Assembly (NCBI GenBank): GCA_030295235.1
Contig: AP026124.1
Location: 1,054,001 to 1,118,000 of the forward strand
Direction of reading: 5' to 3'
DNA from: Fistulifera solaris
Lineage: Eukaryota; Bacillariophyta; Bacillariophyceae; Naviculales; Stauroneidaceae
Length of the DNA stretch: 64,000 nt
A program made the translations under genes and the position numbers. Position 1 is the stretch's first letter; each line of letters begins with the position of its first letter. Below the pieces are notes generated by a model. That model was not told the origin of the DNA, searched no databases, and saw only the letters and a list, made by a program, of their open reading frames with translations. Below, piece by piece: positions 31,063 to 43,059 of this stretch.

Positions 31063-32330
31063 ATGGACTTCGCTAGACCGCACGTTATCAAACAATCGAT
31101 AGTGTCGACATCCAACATTCGGGTCGTCAATACCGAAGAACCCCATGCGTCGGAAGATCACCAGAAGGCGGTGACTTCTCGGGAAGAATTAGATCAAATG
31201 GTTGTAAGGGCGTCGAATCAAGCAACGAGAGATCTTATACTCGCGTCGTATCCTGTTGAATTGCGTGACGATCGATTTGCGGATGCCTCACTCTACACGG
31301 AGCGATCGATCCCTCGCAAAGAAACAATTCAAGTAGGAGATCTTGTTGTTATTATGGAGTCCTTTGACCGACTGACTTTTGCATACATTGAAGAAAAAGG
31401 GATGTACTCAAACAGACACGGACATTTCAGCCATAAAGACTTTATCGGCAAACCCTTCGGTAGCAAAGTGCGATCCAGAAACAACCAAGGCTACGGATTT
31501 TGTTTCCTGCTAAAACCGACACCTGAGCTCTGGGCTAGAAGTTTGACACACCGAACACAAATTGTACATGAGCTTGATCAGTCCCAGATAATATTTCAAT
31601 TGTATTTGCGGCCGAACATGACTGTTGTCGAGAGTGGAACTGGAAGTGGTGCCATGAGTCATGCGATTCTTCGAACCATTGCACCTCACGGCAAGCTACA
31701 TACGTATGAATTCAACAAGATGAGAGCAGATACTGCCAGAAATGAATTTGAAAAGAATGGAGTCAGTCATCTGGTCACTGTGCATCACCGCGATGTTTGT
31801 GCGAAGATCGAAGCCGAAGCCGGCTTTGATTTACCGCCATGTTCCGTCGATGCCGTGTTCTTGGACTTGCCGGAACCCTGGCATGCTGTTCCTCATGCAG
31901 CTAAGGTTCTAAAACCAAATGCACGCATAGCATCGTACAGCCCTTGTGTGGAACAAACACAGAGAACAGTGGAGGCAATGAAAAGGCCGGCTTCCATTCC
32001 ATGAAGACCATGGAATATCGCCTTCAAGAGCACTACGTTGACGAAATCGAATACAAGAGTCCTCCAAAAGCAAAGCGACCAAAATTTGAAGCGCACGACA
32101 ATGAGGCAAGAATCATGTCGGCCAGTGCAGCAGGATCAGCAAGCGGCAATGGCGAACAAAGTGACGATCTAAGTGACGAGGTTGAGACAGGAGACGATGG
32201 TGAACTCGCTGGAGACGAAATGGGAGAAGGTAATGAGATCAAAGCGAAAATGGTTGTCGCTCGACCGTTTGCAAGTATGCGGGGACACTCCGCATTTCTC
32301 ACGTTTGCAACAGCCGGACTTCACGCCTAA
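31063..32330 (+). CDS. TRM61: tRNA (adenine58-N1) methyltransferase catalytic subunit
   Basis: About 422 residues with one frame change. TRM61 works with TRM6 to make m1A58 in tRNA. Motifs are GDLVVIMESFDRLTFAYIEE, the GKPFGSKV and ELWARSLTHRTQIVHELDQS blocks, SAM motif I TVVESGTGSGAMSHAILR (about residue 187), the acidic VDAVFLDLPEPWHAVPHAAK and the C-terminal RPFASMRGHSAFLTFATAG. At the A4 run 31981-31984 one missing A turns AMKKAGFHSMKTMEYRLQEH into AMKRPASIP-stop. Adding it gives 423 codons. A long acidic insertion (SDDLSDEVETGDDGELAGDE) before the last strand is lineage-specific. No organelle signal is seen. Confidence 0.9.
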
Positions 32331-32500
32331 CCATAATGCACTCATCGTTAACAATACTAGTTTCGCTAGGATAAGCTGAACTTTCATGTCACGTGGGTAC
32401 TTTTTGCCCGCAGAAAGCCCGAATAAGTATTTGAGCTGGGTGCGAAGCCGTCAGAGCAAGGTTGCGATTCGTGAATATCTGTGTATAATTGCGTCTATTA

Positions 32501-34944
32501 TTAATCTTCTTTTAATAATTGGTCGGCTAGCATTCTTAGACCAAACACACCTCTGGGTTCTGTATCCATGTATTCACATTTGGTGACTCTGGGTGGGTTG
32601 CCCATTGAGGACAAGAATGATTCCAGATTGTCAATCGAAACCTTTTGCCCGTGACTAACATGCGATACAAAGTTTTTCAGGTCCTTGTCATTTTCCTCCA
32701 ACACCTGGTTCACGACCACGTTCCGAACCTTGATCGGCATATCAGGGGCTTCGAACGTCAAGTCATTAAGTAAACGAATACTCTCACGCGCGGCAAGCTC
32801 GCTCGCAATTGTAACGATAAGAAATTCAGTCTGTTCAGCATCGGCAAACAAATCTTCTAGGTCGTACATCTGAAACTGAAACGACAGCAAAGCCGACTTT
32901 GCTGTAGCAGCAGCATTCGCAATCTGTTCTGACCTGGACGAACCACCGATGAACATTTTCACCAAGCTGTTTGAATTGACTTTTTCCGCGATGGCCAAAA
33001 GACGCTCAATCAACTCTGCAATAAATCCAGGAGTGCTGAGCATACGGAGCGTGTGCCCTGTGGGGGCTGTGTCAAGCACGATTCTGTCATAATCACCGTT
33101 CTTTACCAGCTTAATGATTTTTGCCAAAGCGACAACCTCATCAGTACCAGCTGGAAGTGTATTGAATACTTCTTGGATTTCTCGTAGAGTGTTGCGAAAG
33201 CCGGCATCAGCTTCGGAAGCATCATCCACCCCCACGAGTTGATCGACCAGACCTTTAAATTCACTGAGAGACGCGGCAGGATCTATCTCTAAAACAGAAA
33301 GACTTCCATCACCAGGAGGAACCCCTATCAAAGGGCAATCCACGAGGCGGCCTCCTGCCAAATTCATGTCAATTGCATCACCCAGACTGTGGGCAGGATC
33401 CGTGCTGATCAAAGCCACACGGTGCCCCTTCGCGGCCATAGTTACTGCCAACGAAGAAGACGTTGTTGTCTTACCGACACCTCCCTTTCCGCCACAAATG
33501 ACCACCTTTGGCGAGTTGCGCTCATTATGAGCTTCCATGAGATGAGCGAAGCCAGGATTCTCAGCGTAGCACTGATTCCCGAGATATGCCAGAGCTGGGA
33601 CACCAACAAGTTCGACATCGAAAAATGGTACCTTTGTCAGACAAATAGGATTTGGACTTCCATTCGCTCTGTACGCGTTGCTCTCACTAACTTCCTTTAT
33701 TGTTTCACTCAGCTTGTTCATCCATCTCTCCTGACCAGCACGTCTCCTTTCATAGTATTTCTCAAGAGGGGTTGTATCTTCTGTTTCCTGACCGCCAATG
33801 CACTGGTTGACCACAATATCGGTGACACTAACCTGCTGCGAGCCAAGCTCCGACACAAGACGTTTTGACTCTTGCACACCAAGCTTTGATGGGATTGTAA
33901 CTACGATAAAGTTTGTTTTCGACCTATCTTGTAGTTTTTCTCGCAGAATACCCATTTTGGTCCTAAATTTTTCCAAGCGGTTAACTGCATCGTCAATTGT
34001 TTTTGCCCTTTGCTCAGCTTGGGAATTTCCCAAAAACGCTTGCAGGGTTGAAGTAAGACCAGCCAGTTTCATCCTAAGGTTGATAAGCTTCCCTAGTAAT
34101 CCATCCAAGAACTTCGGTAAAGCCAATAGACGGAGGGTGTGACCTGTCGGAGCAGTGTCTACCACAATCACGTCAAAGTCACCCGCCATAGAGTCAGTAT
34201 CCAATACGTTCGAGAGAGCCACCAATTCATCGAGACCAGGGGGGAGGATTGTTGAGCAAACCACTGAACTCTCGAAGTCCAAGGCTCTCGAGAATGTCTG
34301 GCGAAATGTTCAATGCGTCCGCCAGCTGATCAATATCAAATGCAGCTAGATTTTCCCGGAACTCATCCAGAGCAGCTGCAGCATCTACCTCACAAGCAAA
34401 CAACCGTCCACCTGTCAACGGATCTGTCATTTGTAAAGGTTTGCCATGGCTCTTTCGCAAATCTTCATCCAAAGCATCGCCTAAAGAATGTGCAGGATCG
34501 GTGGAAACAATGAGGACCTTAAGATCCTTCTGTATATCGGATGCCAAGCTCACCGCAAGCGCAGAAGAAACGGAAGTTTTTCCTACTCCGCCTTTTCCGA
34601 ATAAGGGTGAGTATAACGTGGTGAATGGCGACGCATCGCTCTACAGAAATGTGCGCTGCTGTATCCATCGTACCTTTACCACCCACAAAAATAGTTCTTG
34701 TACCGCTCATAGACGAATCACTTAGGTCGTCCATGAGCGTTTTCAGCGAGTAAAGAGAGGATTGCGTTTGCCACGAAAAACATTCCGAACGTCGACGAGC
34801 TGATGGGGCAATTGTCGGATGCTCGACTCGTCGAATTCCACTTTGTGGATAAACTTGAAAAGCCCGCAGCGGCTGAAACGCATCGTTGATTCCGAGAATC
34901 AAGCATGCAGATAACACGATCACCAGAGCTTTTTCTGACCGCAT
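32501..34944 (-). CDS. GET3: Plastid GET3/ArsA-type ATPase with two tandem domains
   Basis: Exons are 34944-34674 and 34591-32501, about 786 residues. A signal peptide ([20 protein letters not shown]) with A-F marks plastid import. Two complete GET3-like ATPase halves follow. The first has [19 protein letters not shown] (its P-loop is split by the intron), [16 protein letters not shown] and [20 protein letters not shown]. The second has [36 protein letters not shown] and [23 protein letters not shown]3 inserts tail-anchored proteins and ArsA drives arsenite export; plastid forms are thought to handle thylakoid or chaperone tasks. One extra C in the C6 run (minus strand, 34244-34239) breaks the frame in [14 protein letters not shown]. 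Without it the codon count is exact. No CxxC zinc dimer motif was noticed. Confidence 0.88.
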
Positions 34945-35351
34945 GATGAACGTATTACATGAAAGCAAAAGAATAGAATACGTTTCAACAAAACTGCATC
35001 GCATGCGCCAACCGCAAAAAAAGTGACCGTTTCCCGATACGACACGTGGAACAGGGCTGTAGGCGACGTTTCTTCACGACCGGACGTCAGTCATGAACAT
35101 GAAAGGTTTAGAGCCAACTGCATTTGACAATCGTTCAATCTGCTACGTGGATAAATACATTTGCTGTTATCGCGATAGAAAAACCTTCCGCGGCATTCGC
35201 AAATCGATTTGATGTCCGTACTTTTGCGGATCTTGTCCTCCTACAGCACAAGTACCAGGTTGCTTATGGCTGGCTAAGGGTTCTTTGACTTCGATGATGT
35301 TTCGTTTCCTAGGCAGACAGCTTTCCTTACTTGGCTTAGATTTCTAAACAT
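34945..35351. other. Intergenic region with a repeat element
   Basis: It is mostly occupied by one repeat copy (35075-about 35260). No gene was seen. Confidence 0.5.
35075..35260 (+). repeat. 220-bp repeat element, partial copy
   Basis: It starts with the motif CACGACCG-GACGT-CAGTCATG. It then has GAGCCAACTGC, CTTCCGCGGCATTCGCAA, TTTTGCGGATCTTG and CTCC in the same order as the copies at 21397-21822. No second hairpin motif is evident at its right end. Confidence 0.65.
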
Positions 35352-38063
35352 TTACTTGACACGCTTAATAAATCGTCCCTGGTTTCGATCCATCAAATCC
35401 CCTCGACTTGTCATAACGGACATAGCTCGAGTTACTAACACAGCATTGTATCCCTGGCCAGCTGCCTCTTCCACCAGTCTTTGCTTATTGACTGTACTTC
35501 CGATAGTTAGTCGACTTCTCAAAAAAGATTCAGTTCGCTCCATCTCAGCTCTATTCGGGGCCGCTACAGACGCAAATGAAACATCGGATCGTTGTTGATC
35601 AGCCTGATTGGCTGCCATGGTGCTGACCTTGAAGATACGCAATGCTTCGTTGACATCTTCTGGTTGAACATCAAAATCCAGCCGCATCTTGGCCAAACTT
35701 TCGGACAGGCGCACCAAGGCCTCCAGCTGTCGGACGGTAATGGGAATGGTTGCTTGACTAGCCTCACCAGCAACCCCACTGAGCTGAATCGATTGCTTTC
35801 TTACATCATCGCGAATTTTCACGTAGGAACTGGATAGGACCTCTCCCGCTTCTTCCGATAGACGTGGAGAGCATTTTGACTTGCAATACTGCACGTATTT
35901 TTTCATTGCCGCGATGGAAAGTTCGCCTTCCCCCGTAGTCGCCACTCTCGTTACATTTTCAGTGATCGCCTCAGGTGATTCGGCATTGTCGCTGAGAACA
36001 AGACAAGAAAGATAAACTGAGACAGCCACAAACAATGACTTCAAACATATTTGGAGTTCTTACCCGTCGTCGCGAACGCGGTCACTGCTGATGTCACCCA
36101 CAGCCGCTGCAGTGTAGGAGAATCCAGAATCAATGCTATCTGCCCCGGCACGGAAACGGGCTTCAACGTTAGCCGAACCAGAGGAGTTAATATGGACACC
36201 CATGACATGCTGACAAATCATACGATCACGTTCTTCTTCGCGGACATCACGAACCAAAAAGATGACATCAAATCGGCTCAAAATGGTTGTCATCAAATCA
36301 ATATTCTCTGACGCGCTCTTAAAATCATCATAGCGCCCAAATACTGGATTTGCTGCTGCAAGGACCGACGATCGTGAATTGAGAACAGTTGTGATGCCCG
36401 CTTTTGCCACACTGATTGTTTGTTGTTCCATGGCTTCGTGAATAGCCACTCTATCAGCGGGTCTCATCTTGTCAAACTCATCAATACATACAATACCTCC
36501 GTCGGCTAAAACCATAGCACCGCCTTCAAGATAGAATTCACCTTTTGCGTTCCGAACAACTGATGCAGTGAGACCTGCTGCAGAGGAACCTTTCCCTGAT
36601 GTATAGATGCCAATGGGAGCAACTTTCGAAATGAATTTTAGAAATTGGGACTTAGCCATGGAGGGATCACCAAGTAGCAACACATTGATATCACCTCTGA
36701 GACGGACGCCATCCGGTAAACGCTTTTGGCTCCCAGAGAAAAGCTGGCAAGTGAGGGCTTTCTTGATGTCAACCGTGTAACTTCCAGAGATAGTCGGTGC
36801 AATTGACCGAGACAAAATATCGTAGACATCCGTTCGGCGCGCCAGCATTCGAAAAGCTTCTTCCTCCGAGGGCGTGAACGTTACTGCTTGACCGTGCGCA
36901 TCATTATCTCGAGTCATACCGACGACTCGCAGGTATACGGACTTTGTGACCAAGCCACTCCTGTGACTTGCCGCCGATGTAAACATGGTGGGAATACAAA
37001 AGACAGAAACTCGAGTGCCAGGAGGTGCAACATCTACGAGCGATCGTTCTACAACCATAAGAACGGAACGCGGCATCTCACCGGTGGGAACTCGTTCGGG
37101 AGCTTCCTGAAGCTTGAGTGTTTGTTGATCTACAAAATGCGAGTCATCGGGGACGACAGCGTAAGGGAAACGCGGGCATTCTCGTTCTTGAGTACTTCCC
37201 GGGCATTTGGGAGGCAAAATAACACTGCCAAAGGGTCCATCGGTCGCGAAGACAGTACGTTCCTGGTCGCAAGAAGAGCATCGCAACTTCAATCGCACCG
37301 CACGGTTTTTAACTGGGGACGTACTGATGACGATACCTGGGCATTTAATCAACATATTCATGTGCTCACTGTTAATAGAACGGAGATTGGTGCTTTTCAA
37401 ATTGCCTTTCAGCAAAATTTGAATTGAAATACCTGCTAGAGACTCCTCCGCTATATTCGACGGTAGAAGGTTGTCAATGTTCTCAGGATTGGCAGTGTCT
37501 TGTACCACTTCCATATTTTGTGTAGCGTTCTCCGCAGTAGCTTGACGAACATCATAAAGAATAGTTTTGAGTGCATCCGCAGCGCCCACCTCCAAAGCGG
37601 GAAGCAATAATGCCGGTTGGCTGATGAGAAACCCTAGGAGAGATGCGTCGTACTCGCCAACGTGAGAAATATCTATCTCAAGCTTTGCTTTGTTCGCGTT
37701 TTGAGCAGCAGTTGCTACGCTTCTGGCATTCATAACCTCTTCATCGTTGCCGGTACTGTCGTTCACCATCGTACAACGCCGATGCATTCTCATGAGCTTT
37801 TCTCGATAGAGAAAACGGTTGCCAAGGCGGTAATTACCTATTGAATAGATATGGTGAGAATAATTGGCTAGAGATAAAGTGCTAAGATGTAGAATTACAA
37901 ATTACTTACGAAGAAACTCGCGAAAGTGACGGCGAACGGCCCTGATATCGACATCACTCTCGTCGTTACTAACATTCCGTGCCTGCTCGCCTTGACCGAC
38001 ATCTTCCGTCCGCGTCTGAAGCTGCTGATGAGAGAAATACAAACGACTCTCGTCAAAATCCAT
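35352..38063 (-). CDS. MCM5: MCM5, replicative helicase subunit
   Basis: Exons are 38063-37910, 37837-36064 and 35991-35352, with consistent phases, 855 residues and no frame break. Features in order are an N-terminal FREFLRNYRLGNRFLYREKL, the ISHVGEYDASLLGFL strand, a zinc finger (LRCSSCDQE ... CPGSTQERECPRF), the MPRSVLMVVERSLVDVAPPG block, Walker A LLGDPSMAKSQFLKF (about residue 440), GKGSSAAGLTASV, Walker B GGIVCIDEFDKM and the Arg finger ILSRFDVIFLV. The C-terminus has ITVRQLEALVRLSESLAKM. The order and the ISHV, MPR and YTSGKGSSAAGLTASV blocks fit MCM5 best. It forms the MCM2-7 ring with CDC45 and GINS. It is about 100 residues longer than animal MCM5. Confidence 0.93.
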
Positions 38064-38506
38064 CTGTCAATTTTAAGAACGAAACTTTTTTAATGCTTCG
38101 AATAATGAATCATACAAATACTTGAAATGGCTTTGGTGTGGGGACTTTTCGTCTGATTGCGATTGAGCATTGGAAAAAGGCGTTTGTCTGCGGCTATTGG
38201 CGGGAGGTACATGTGCAGAACGTCCTATCTTATCCGTTCAAATAGTTGTTAAATACAAAATGAGATTTAAAAACGTTGACTTAGCATTTTCTCCCCCCAG
38301 GCTACACTTGTTGTCATAGTCCCGACGCTGGTGAAAGTCAAACTTTTATGGGGACGAAATCGAATACGTATATCCATTGAAATCTATTGCTACTTCATCC
38401 ATATCACAACATATTGAACAGTTGATATGAATACGTTTCGAAGCCCCCTCGAGTTATAAAGGCACAGCGGCTCAGTTCATTCAACCTTGTAAAAAAATTC
38501 AATCCA
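38064..38506. other. Intergenic region
   Basis: It lies upstream of MCM5 and downstream of the TrmH-like gene, both on the minus strand. I see no repeat, RNA gene or conserved frame. Confidence 0.4.
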
Positions 38507-39795
38507 TTACTGTTCACTCCCACGAACGGCAGCTGCCAACCTGTCTCTAAAAAAGGAAGCGGTAGACATCTCCTTCGTTATGGTATGCGTGACAGCGGCC
38601 AAGTTCTTCCAGTGATCGCGATAAGTTCTTTTCATAGCTTTGCCAACAAATGTGACGCGGTGTGCGTCGGCCCGTCGAAGATCGCCAAGAGGTTCCGGTG
38701 GCGAATAGATGAGATCCTGGATCGACTGATCGACCACAGCTGCACTATAGTTGGCTCCGTCTTCGAGTGCGCGCAACTCTGCTTCGTATTCACTTCGTTT
38801 TCGGATCTTTTGCAACTGCTCCGCGTGAAGTGTCTCACCCGCCAACACTCTTTTCTGGAGCTCATCACAACTGTGAATACGAGCCAACAGTTTTTTACGC
38901 AACTTTTTCCAGAACAAGTCAAGATACGTTGCCGCGCTAGTTTTGGGAACCAGATTTTACGAAGACCGACGCGATCTTCTTCCGACATCTTGCCAATAAC
39001 GGATGGATCCAGTATGAAGAGTTGATGGATGACAAGTGCCGTTGCCACAGAAAGATTGAGCGAGTCAGCATATCCCCTCAAAGGCAAGTAGACACGAAGA
39101 TCAGCATTATCCAGCATTTCTTGCGACACTCCAACACTCTCCGTGCCCATCACAATGGCTATTTTTGAAGGGAAAGGCCAATTACCGGAATCATCCAGAC
39201 CTTGCTTCGTCAATGGCACTGCTTTTTGACTAAGGTCGGTGACCCAAACCTGATGACCGGTTTCTCTGCAATGCGCCAGACACTCGGCTGTTGTTTTGAA
39301 GTCTTTAATCGTTAACCATTCGGTAGCATTTTGAGCAAACAGACGGTGCTGTTTTCGCTGCTCAATTTCTTCCGCAGATAGCTTTACGGTGATCTGTCTT
39401 GGCTGTCCGTTTTTGTTGCAGTCTTCCAACACGCCAGCTCCATCCGTCATAGCAGGAGGATCTATCAACCATACATTTTGTATACCGAGAGCTTCCGCAG
39501 TTCGTAGGATTGCTGAGTAATTGTGATCGTTCGTACATCGTTCGACCACCACTGTGATACAACTCGTTCGAAGTCGAATGACAGCTTCTGCTTTTCGAAT
39601 GAGGCGAAGATCTAAATCAGGAGTGTCCATAATGACATCTTCTTTCGGAGAAAAGGTCCTCGAGCGCTCCAATCTCCTTAGGATACTTCTTCCTTTCACC
39701 CATCGGATCAGAGCTGGGGCCAGCACGGTAACGGAAAGACCGGCTCCAATTCCGAACCAAAAGCTTTTCATATGTGTTGTTTTATCGGTCGTCAT
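38507..39795 (-). CDS. SpoU/TrmH-family RNA 2'-O-methyltransferase with N-terminal membrane segment
   Basis: About 429 residues. The SPOUT motifs are VVVERCTNDHNYSAILRTAE (motif 1), KIAIVMGTESVGVSQEML (motif 2) and YLPLRGYADSLNLSVATALV (motif 3), close to bacterial TrmH, which makes Gm18 in tRNA. A hydrophobic N-terminus (FWFGIGAGLSVTVLAPALI) suggests a membrane anchor or organelle leader. The C-terminal half is alpha-helical and charged (LRKIWFPKLARQRILT, then FWKKLRKKLLARIHSCDELQ). The frame slips by one base between these, at about 38915-38922. One added base makes exactly 430 codons. The start is the ATG at 39795; a GTG lies just before. Confidence 0.85.
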
Positions 39796-40267
39796 GCGTG
39801 TCACTGTTTCTACTCTTGATATGATTATATATTACTCCGTTTCAAATAGAAATGAATCATCGACGAGAAAATTCCCGACCCGAAATCGGATTGTGTTTTT
39901 CGTGGTGTAGCGCACACTTCGATATCTGTCCCGCGTCGAACAGTCACGAGCTAACATACGTAAAACATGATGAAATCCTAAAAGGTCCACTCCGCCAACT
40001 TTGTTCATACTAATAATATATTTCCAATCATGATGAAACGTGTGATTTGGACATGCATCATGCATCGGTTAAACAGAGTAGAGCACAGGAGTCCATATTT
40101 CATGCTTTGCGGTACAAGGTGACAGAATAAAATTCCCATGCAAGACATAGAGAGGTGCCTTAAAAACGTTTCGATTTGCAAGCTTAGTGAATATACCCGA
40201 TGATCGAAGATGATTATCTAGTTTTTTAACGGAAAGAAAAGAACAAGGTGCCAGCGAACTCATGACG
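39796..40267. other. Intergenic region
   Basis: It lies between two minus-strand genes. There are only short unsupported frames, and no repeat was noticed. Confidence 0.4.
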
Positions 40268-41446
40268 CTACACCACATCAGGCCATTCGATCGGAAGCTC
40301 ACTTGGATCGTCAAAGCAACTTCCGAGTTCATGGTCTTTTTCACCCCACATGACACGCTTGGCCAGTACTTGCACCCCCGCTTGTTCGGCCTGGCGCAAA
40401 TATTTAGCAAACGAGGGGCAGGAATGGGCATTGGGACGAAAGACTTCCGCATCTCCACGCACGACCACAAAGAGAACGGTAGCCTTGTACTGGCGCTCTT
40501 CGACCAGCCGCGTCAATTCGCGAACATGATTAATAGCTCGAGCTGACACAACAGCTTCTCCATCCGGTCCTTTCTGTTTCGAATTGCCCCAGGGGAATAT
40601 TGCTGTGCGGCGGTAAGGGACACGGGATGAAAGGAAACGGCATTTCATAGTGTCCGGAGGCGGCGCCTCCACGTAGTAGTCTGTGTCAACTACTTGTTTT
40701 ACCTCAACCAACCGTTTGCTACCATCTTTGTGCGTAATCTCAAAATCACTCCGCATGTTTCCGATGGTAACTTGTCGCTTTACCGATTCGACAGGGCCCA
40801 AAACATTATTTCGAATCCAACACTCAGCAATTCTTTCTCCTAAATTCGGGTGTGCTCCGACCCATGTTGGCGGATACAACTTGGGGTGCAAATTGGATTC
40901 GTCGACCAGGAGAAGTTGAGTATGGAACTCGCACTTGGGAGTGCCATATTTTGGGCTGACAGCATCCGCACCAATCTTGTTCCCTTTCTTATCAGTAGCC
41001 GCTTTGACGAGTAAAATAGATCCAGAAATACATTTTCCACCCATGTCTAAATTTGGAACATGCGCGATTGCTTCTCGGCCAGAGTCGATTAGTGCGATGT
41101 CAGCCACATACGGACTGCGATTCCGTTTTGAAGGTCTCGCAACCATTTTCGCTAGAACCAGTTCATCGTCTTCATTGTACAGCGAAAATAGCTCTTTTCT
41201 TTCCGTATCAGGGTTTTCTCCGGCGAATAGTTTCTTGGCGGCCAGCGGTCGACCGGCAGCCGATGTCAAGGATCGTCTTTTCCGTGGAGGGAGGCTACGG
41301 AGATCAGCGCTCGAAGTTCGGTGTGAACGACGAGTAGCAACCATTGCAATACAAAATGAAGATGACCTGGCGCTGGAGTAAAGCATGCAACAAGTGGAGA
41401 GAATGTTCACACCCCACTGAATGATAAATCTTCCACGCCGAACCAT
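40268..41446 (-). CDS. SfsA family protein, probably organelle-targeted
   Basis: 392 residues from the ATG at 41446. SfsA has an OB-like N-terminal domain and a nuclease-like (PD-D/ExK) core. Here are FIADIALID-type residues (SPYVADIALIDSGREAIAHV), GSILLVKAA, MRSDFEITHKDGSKRLVEVK (the D...ExK core) and FVVVRGDAEVFRPNAHSCP, with a final AGVQVLAKRV. The N-terminus (RFIIQWGVNILSTCCMLYSS, then ARSSSF) is hydrophobic and may be a bipartite plastid leader. An internal ATG at 41344 (MVATRRSHRTSS) would give a cytosolic form. The function of SfsA is not well established beyond DNA binding in bacteria. Confidence 0.85.
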   Translation of the reverse strand: MVRRGRFIIQWGVNILSTCCMLYSSARSSSFCIAMVATRRSHRTSSADLRSLPPRKRRSLTSAAGRPLAAKKLFAGENPDTERKELFSLYNEDDELVLAKMVARPSKRNRSPYVADIALIDSGREAIAHVPNLDMGGKCISGSILLVKAATDKKGNKIGADAVSPKYGTPKCEFHTQLLLVDESNLHPKLYPPTWVGAHPNLGERIAECWIRNNVLGPVESVKRQVTIGNMRSDFEITHKDGSKRLVEVKQVVDTDYYVEAPPPDTMKCRFLSSRVPYRRTAIFPWGNSKQKGPDGEAVVSARAINHVRELTRLVEERQYKATVLFVVVRGDAEVFRPNAHSCPSFAKYLRQAEQAGVQVLAKRVMWGEKDHELGSCFDDPSELPIEWPDVV

Positions 41447-41997
41447 GTCAGAAAAATGAGGTGGATTGCCAAAGGAGAAATTACCATTATTTGCAGACAG
41501 AAACACTCGTGGGCTCGTGGGTGTGGTTGTGGTGAGTATTCAATCGCGGTAAATGAACAGTCACGAATTGTCATAAAACTAAACATTACGTCACCGTTTC
41601 CTTTTTAGGGCTCATTTCTTACGTTTTGACCCAAAGTACACTAGAAGCGACAGTACTTCAAGTTCCGGAAGACATTCGTTGACGTGTCTTTGACAAAGTT
41701 GCGAGAAGTGTCTGTGGTCCATTATGTACAACCAGTGAACTATTTATTCCAGGTTGCTTTTTCATCACTATCTCCATTATGTACGAATTGAATACCGGAA
41801 ATGACCGTTTAATACTCGGCACGATGGTGCTTCCGATGTGTTCTGGGAAGTTTGCAAATTTCTTCCCAACCTGCGGCGTTCGAATTCCACTCGCTGTGCA
41901 CTTCTGCGTCTCCCCAAGAGGTCTCCCTTTCTTGACCAAAGCAGCAATAAAACGTATCTTATCCTCCCATTGTTGTTGCAAAATTGGGTTCATTTGT
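41447..41997. other. Divergent intergenic region
   Basis: ORFs on both strands overlap here (minus 41993-41658, starting MNPILQQQWEDKIRFIAALV; plus 41779 onward in frame with the next gene). Neither has recognisable content, and they are complementary to each other, so at most one is real. Confidence 0.35.
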
Positions 41998-42812
41998 ATG
42001 AAAATGACCGTTGCTACTACTGAAGAAGCAAGGGGAGGTCTTGATATCGTGAAAACCTCCCTTTATTCGTCTCAATCATTGCAGCTGACCTTTAAAAAGC
42101 TCGAACCCATCGACTCCGAGTTGATGAGGGCCCATAGCGATGCGAACATCACGCTAGCCACGGCGGCTACCGAGGATGAAATATCTGAATCTTCCGTCGA
42201 TTTGAAATGTAAACTCATAACCGACGAACAAGGACAAAGTGAACGGGCTCTCGACGTCGGCGGAGACGAGTCGTTGGACGATGAAGGAAGCAATGGAGAA
42301 GACTTGCAAGTGCTCGTTCAATCTACAATGGCTCTATCTTTGTGCTCAAAACAAAAAAGGCCATCTATCAAAGAATACGACGCCGCATCCATTCCGATCA
42401 AAGACAAGCCCAATGCGTGGAGACAATTACCAAAACCCGACCTTGGCTTTATCCGTACCATGTCAGCGCCAGAATCAACATTGGATAGGCCCTCACGGGA
42501 CAATCTAAAACTCCCTCGAAAAGTTCGGTTTCACGAGATTCAATTTCGTGAATACGAGCAGACAATAGGCGATAATCCTTGTGTTTCGTACGGGCCCCCA
42601 TCTCGCTTGACTGGAACTATGAAGAATGCGGAAGTATTGACGTTGAGGAGTACGAAGCAAACAGAGGAAGGAGACGGGGTATGCGAGAAATGATCATGAA
42701 CTATTATGTCCGAACCAATTTGTTGACATTCAAGTACGGAGCGACCGAGAAGGAGCTGAAAGCAGCCTCGAAGGCTGCCAATAGAGAGAAAAAGGTCGAG
42801 AGCCATTACTAA
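41998..42812 (+). CDS. Stramenopile protein with VRFHEI...GDNPxVSxGPPISL motif
   Basis: About 271 residues. The first two thirds are polar and probably disordered (RAHSDANITLATAATEDEIS, RQLPKPDLGFIRTMSAPEST). The conserved C-terminal core reads KVRFHEIQFREYEQTIGDNP, then CVSYGPPISLDWNYEE, RRRGMREMIMNYYVRTNLL and FKYGATEKELKAASKAANRE. This core recurs in many diatom proteins, but no function is known to me. The frame breaks at the C5 run 42595-42599, inside YGPPIS. One added C gives exactly 272 codons and the conserved motif. The ATG at 41998 is followed by a second at 42004; the in-frame ATG at 41779 seems too far upstream of conserved sequence. Confidence 0.65.
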
Positions 42813-43059
42813 AGCACTGCTTCCATATCAGCTGGTAGAAGATCTTGCGCAGTCAGCAGTAAGAAAGACGAAACGACTAGCAGGTGGCAAGCGACAGTGC
42901 TAAACAGTGATTTTGTTCGCATCATGAATGCGTTTTTCATTCTATCAATTTTCAATAAAATTTTATATCAGCTGATTTTTAAATATTTGTTATAGAACCC
43001 AAGGGTATGAACTTCAATAAAACCACATCTCGAACCAAAAGTATGCGCTTCGCTTTTGC

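Noticed and set aside
41658-41993. 111-codon minus-strand ORF starting MNPILQQQWEDK
   Set aside because: It has a real ATG but no recognisable domain, and it overlaps the opposite-strand leader of the next gene; not enough to call.
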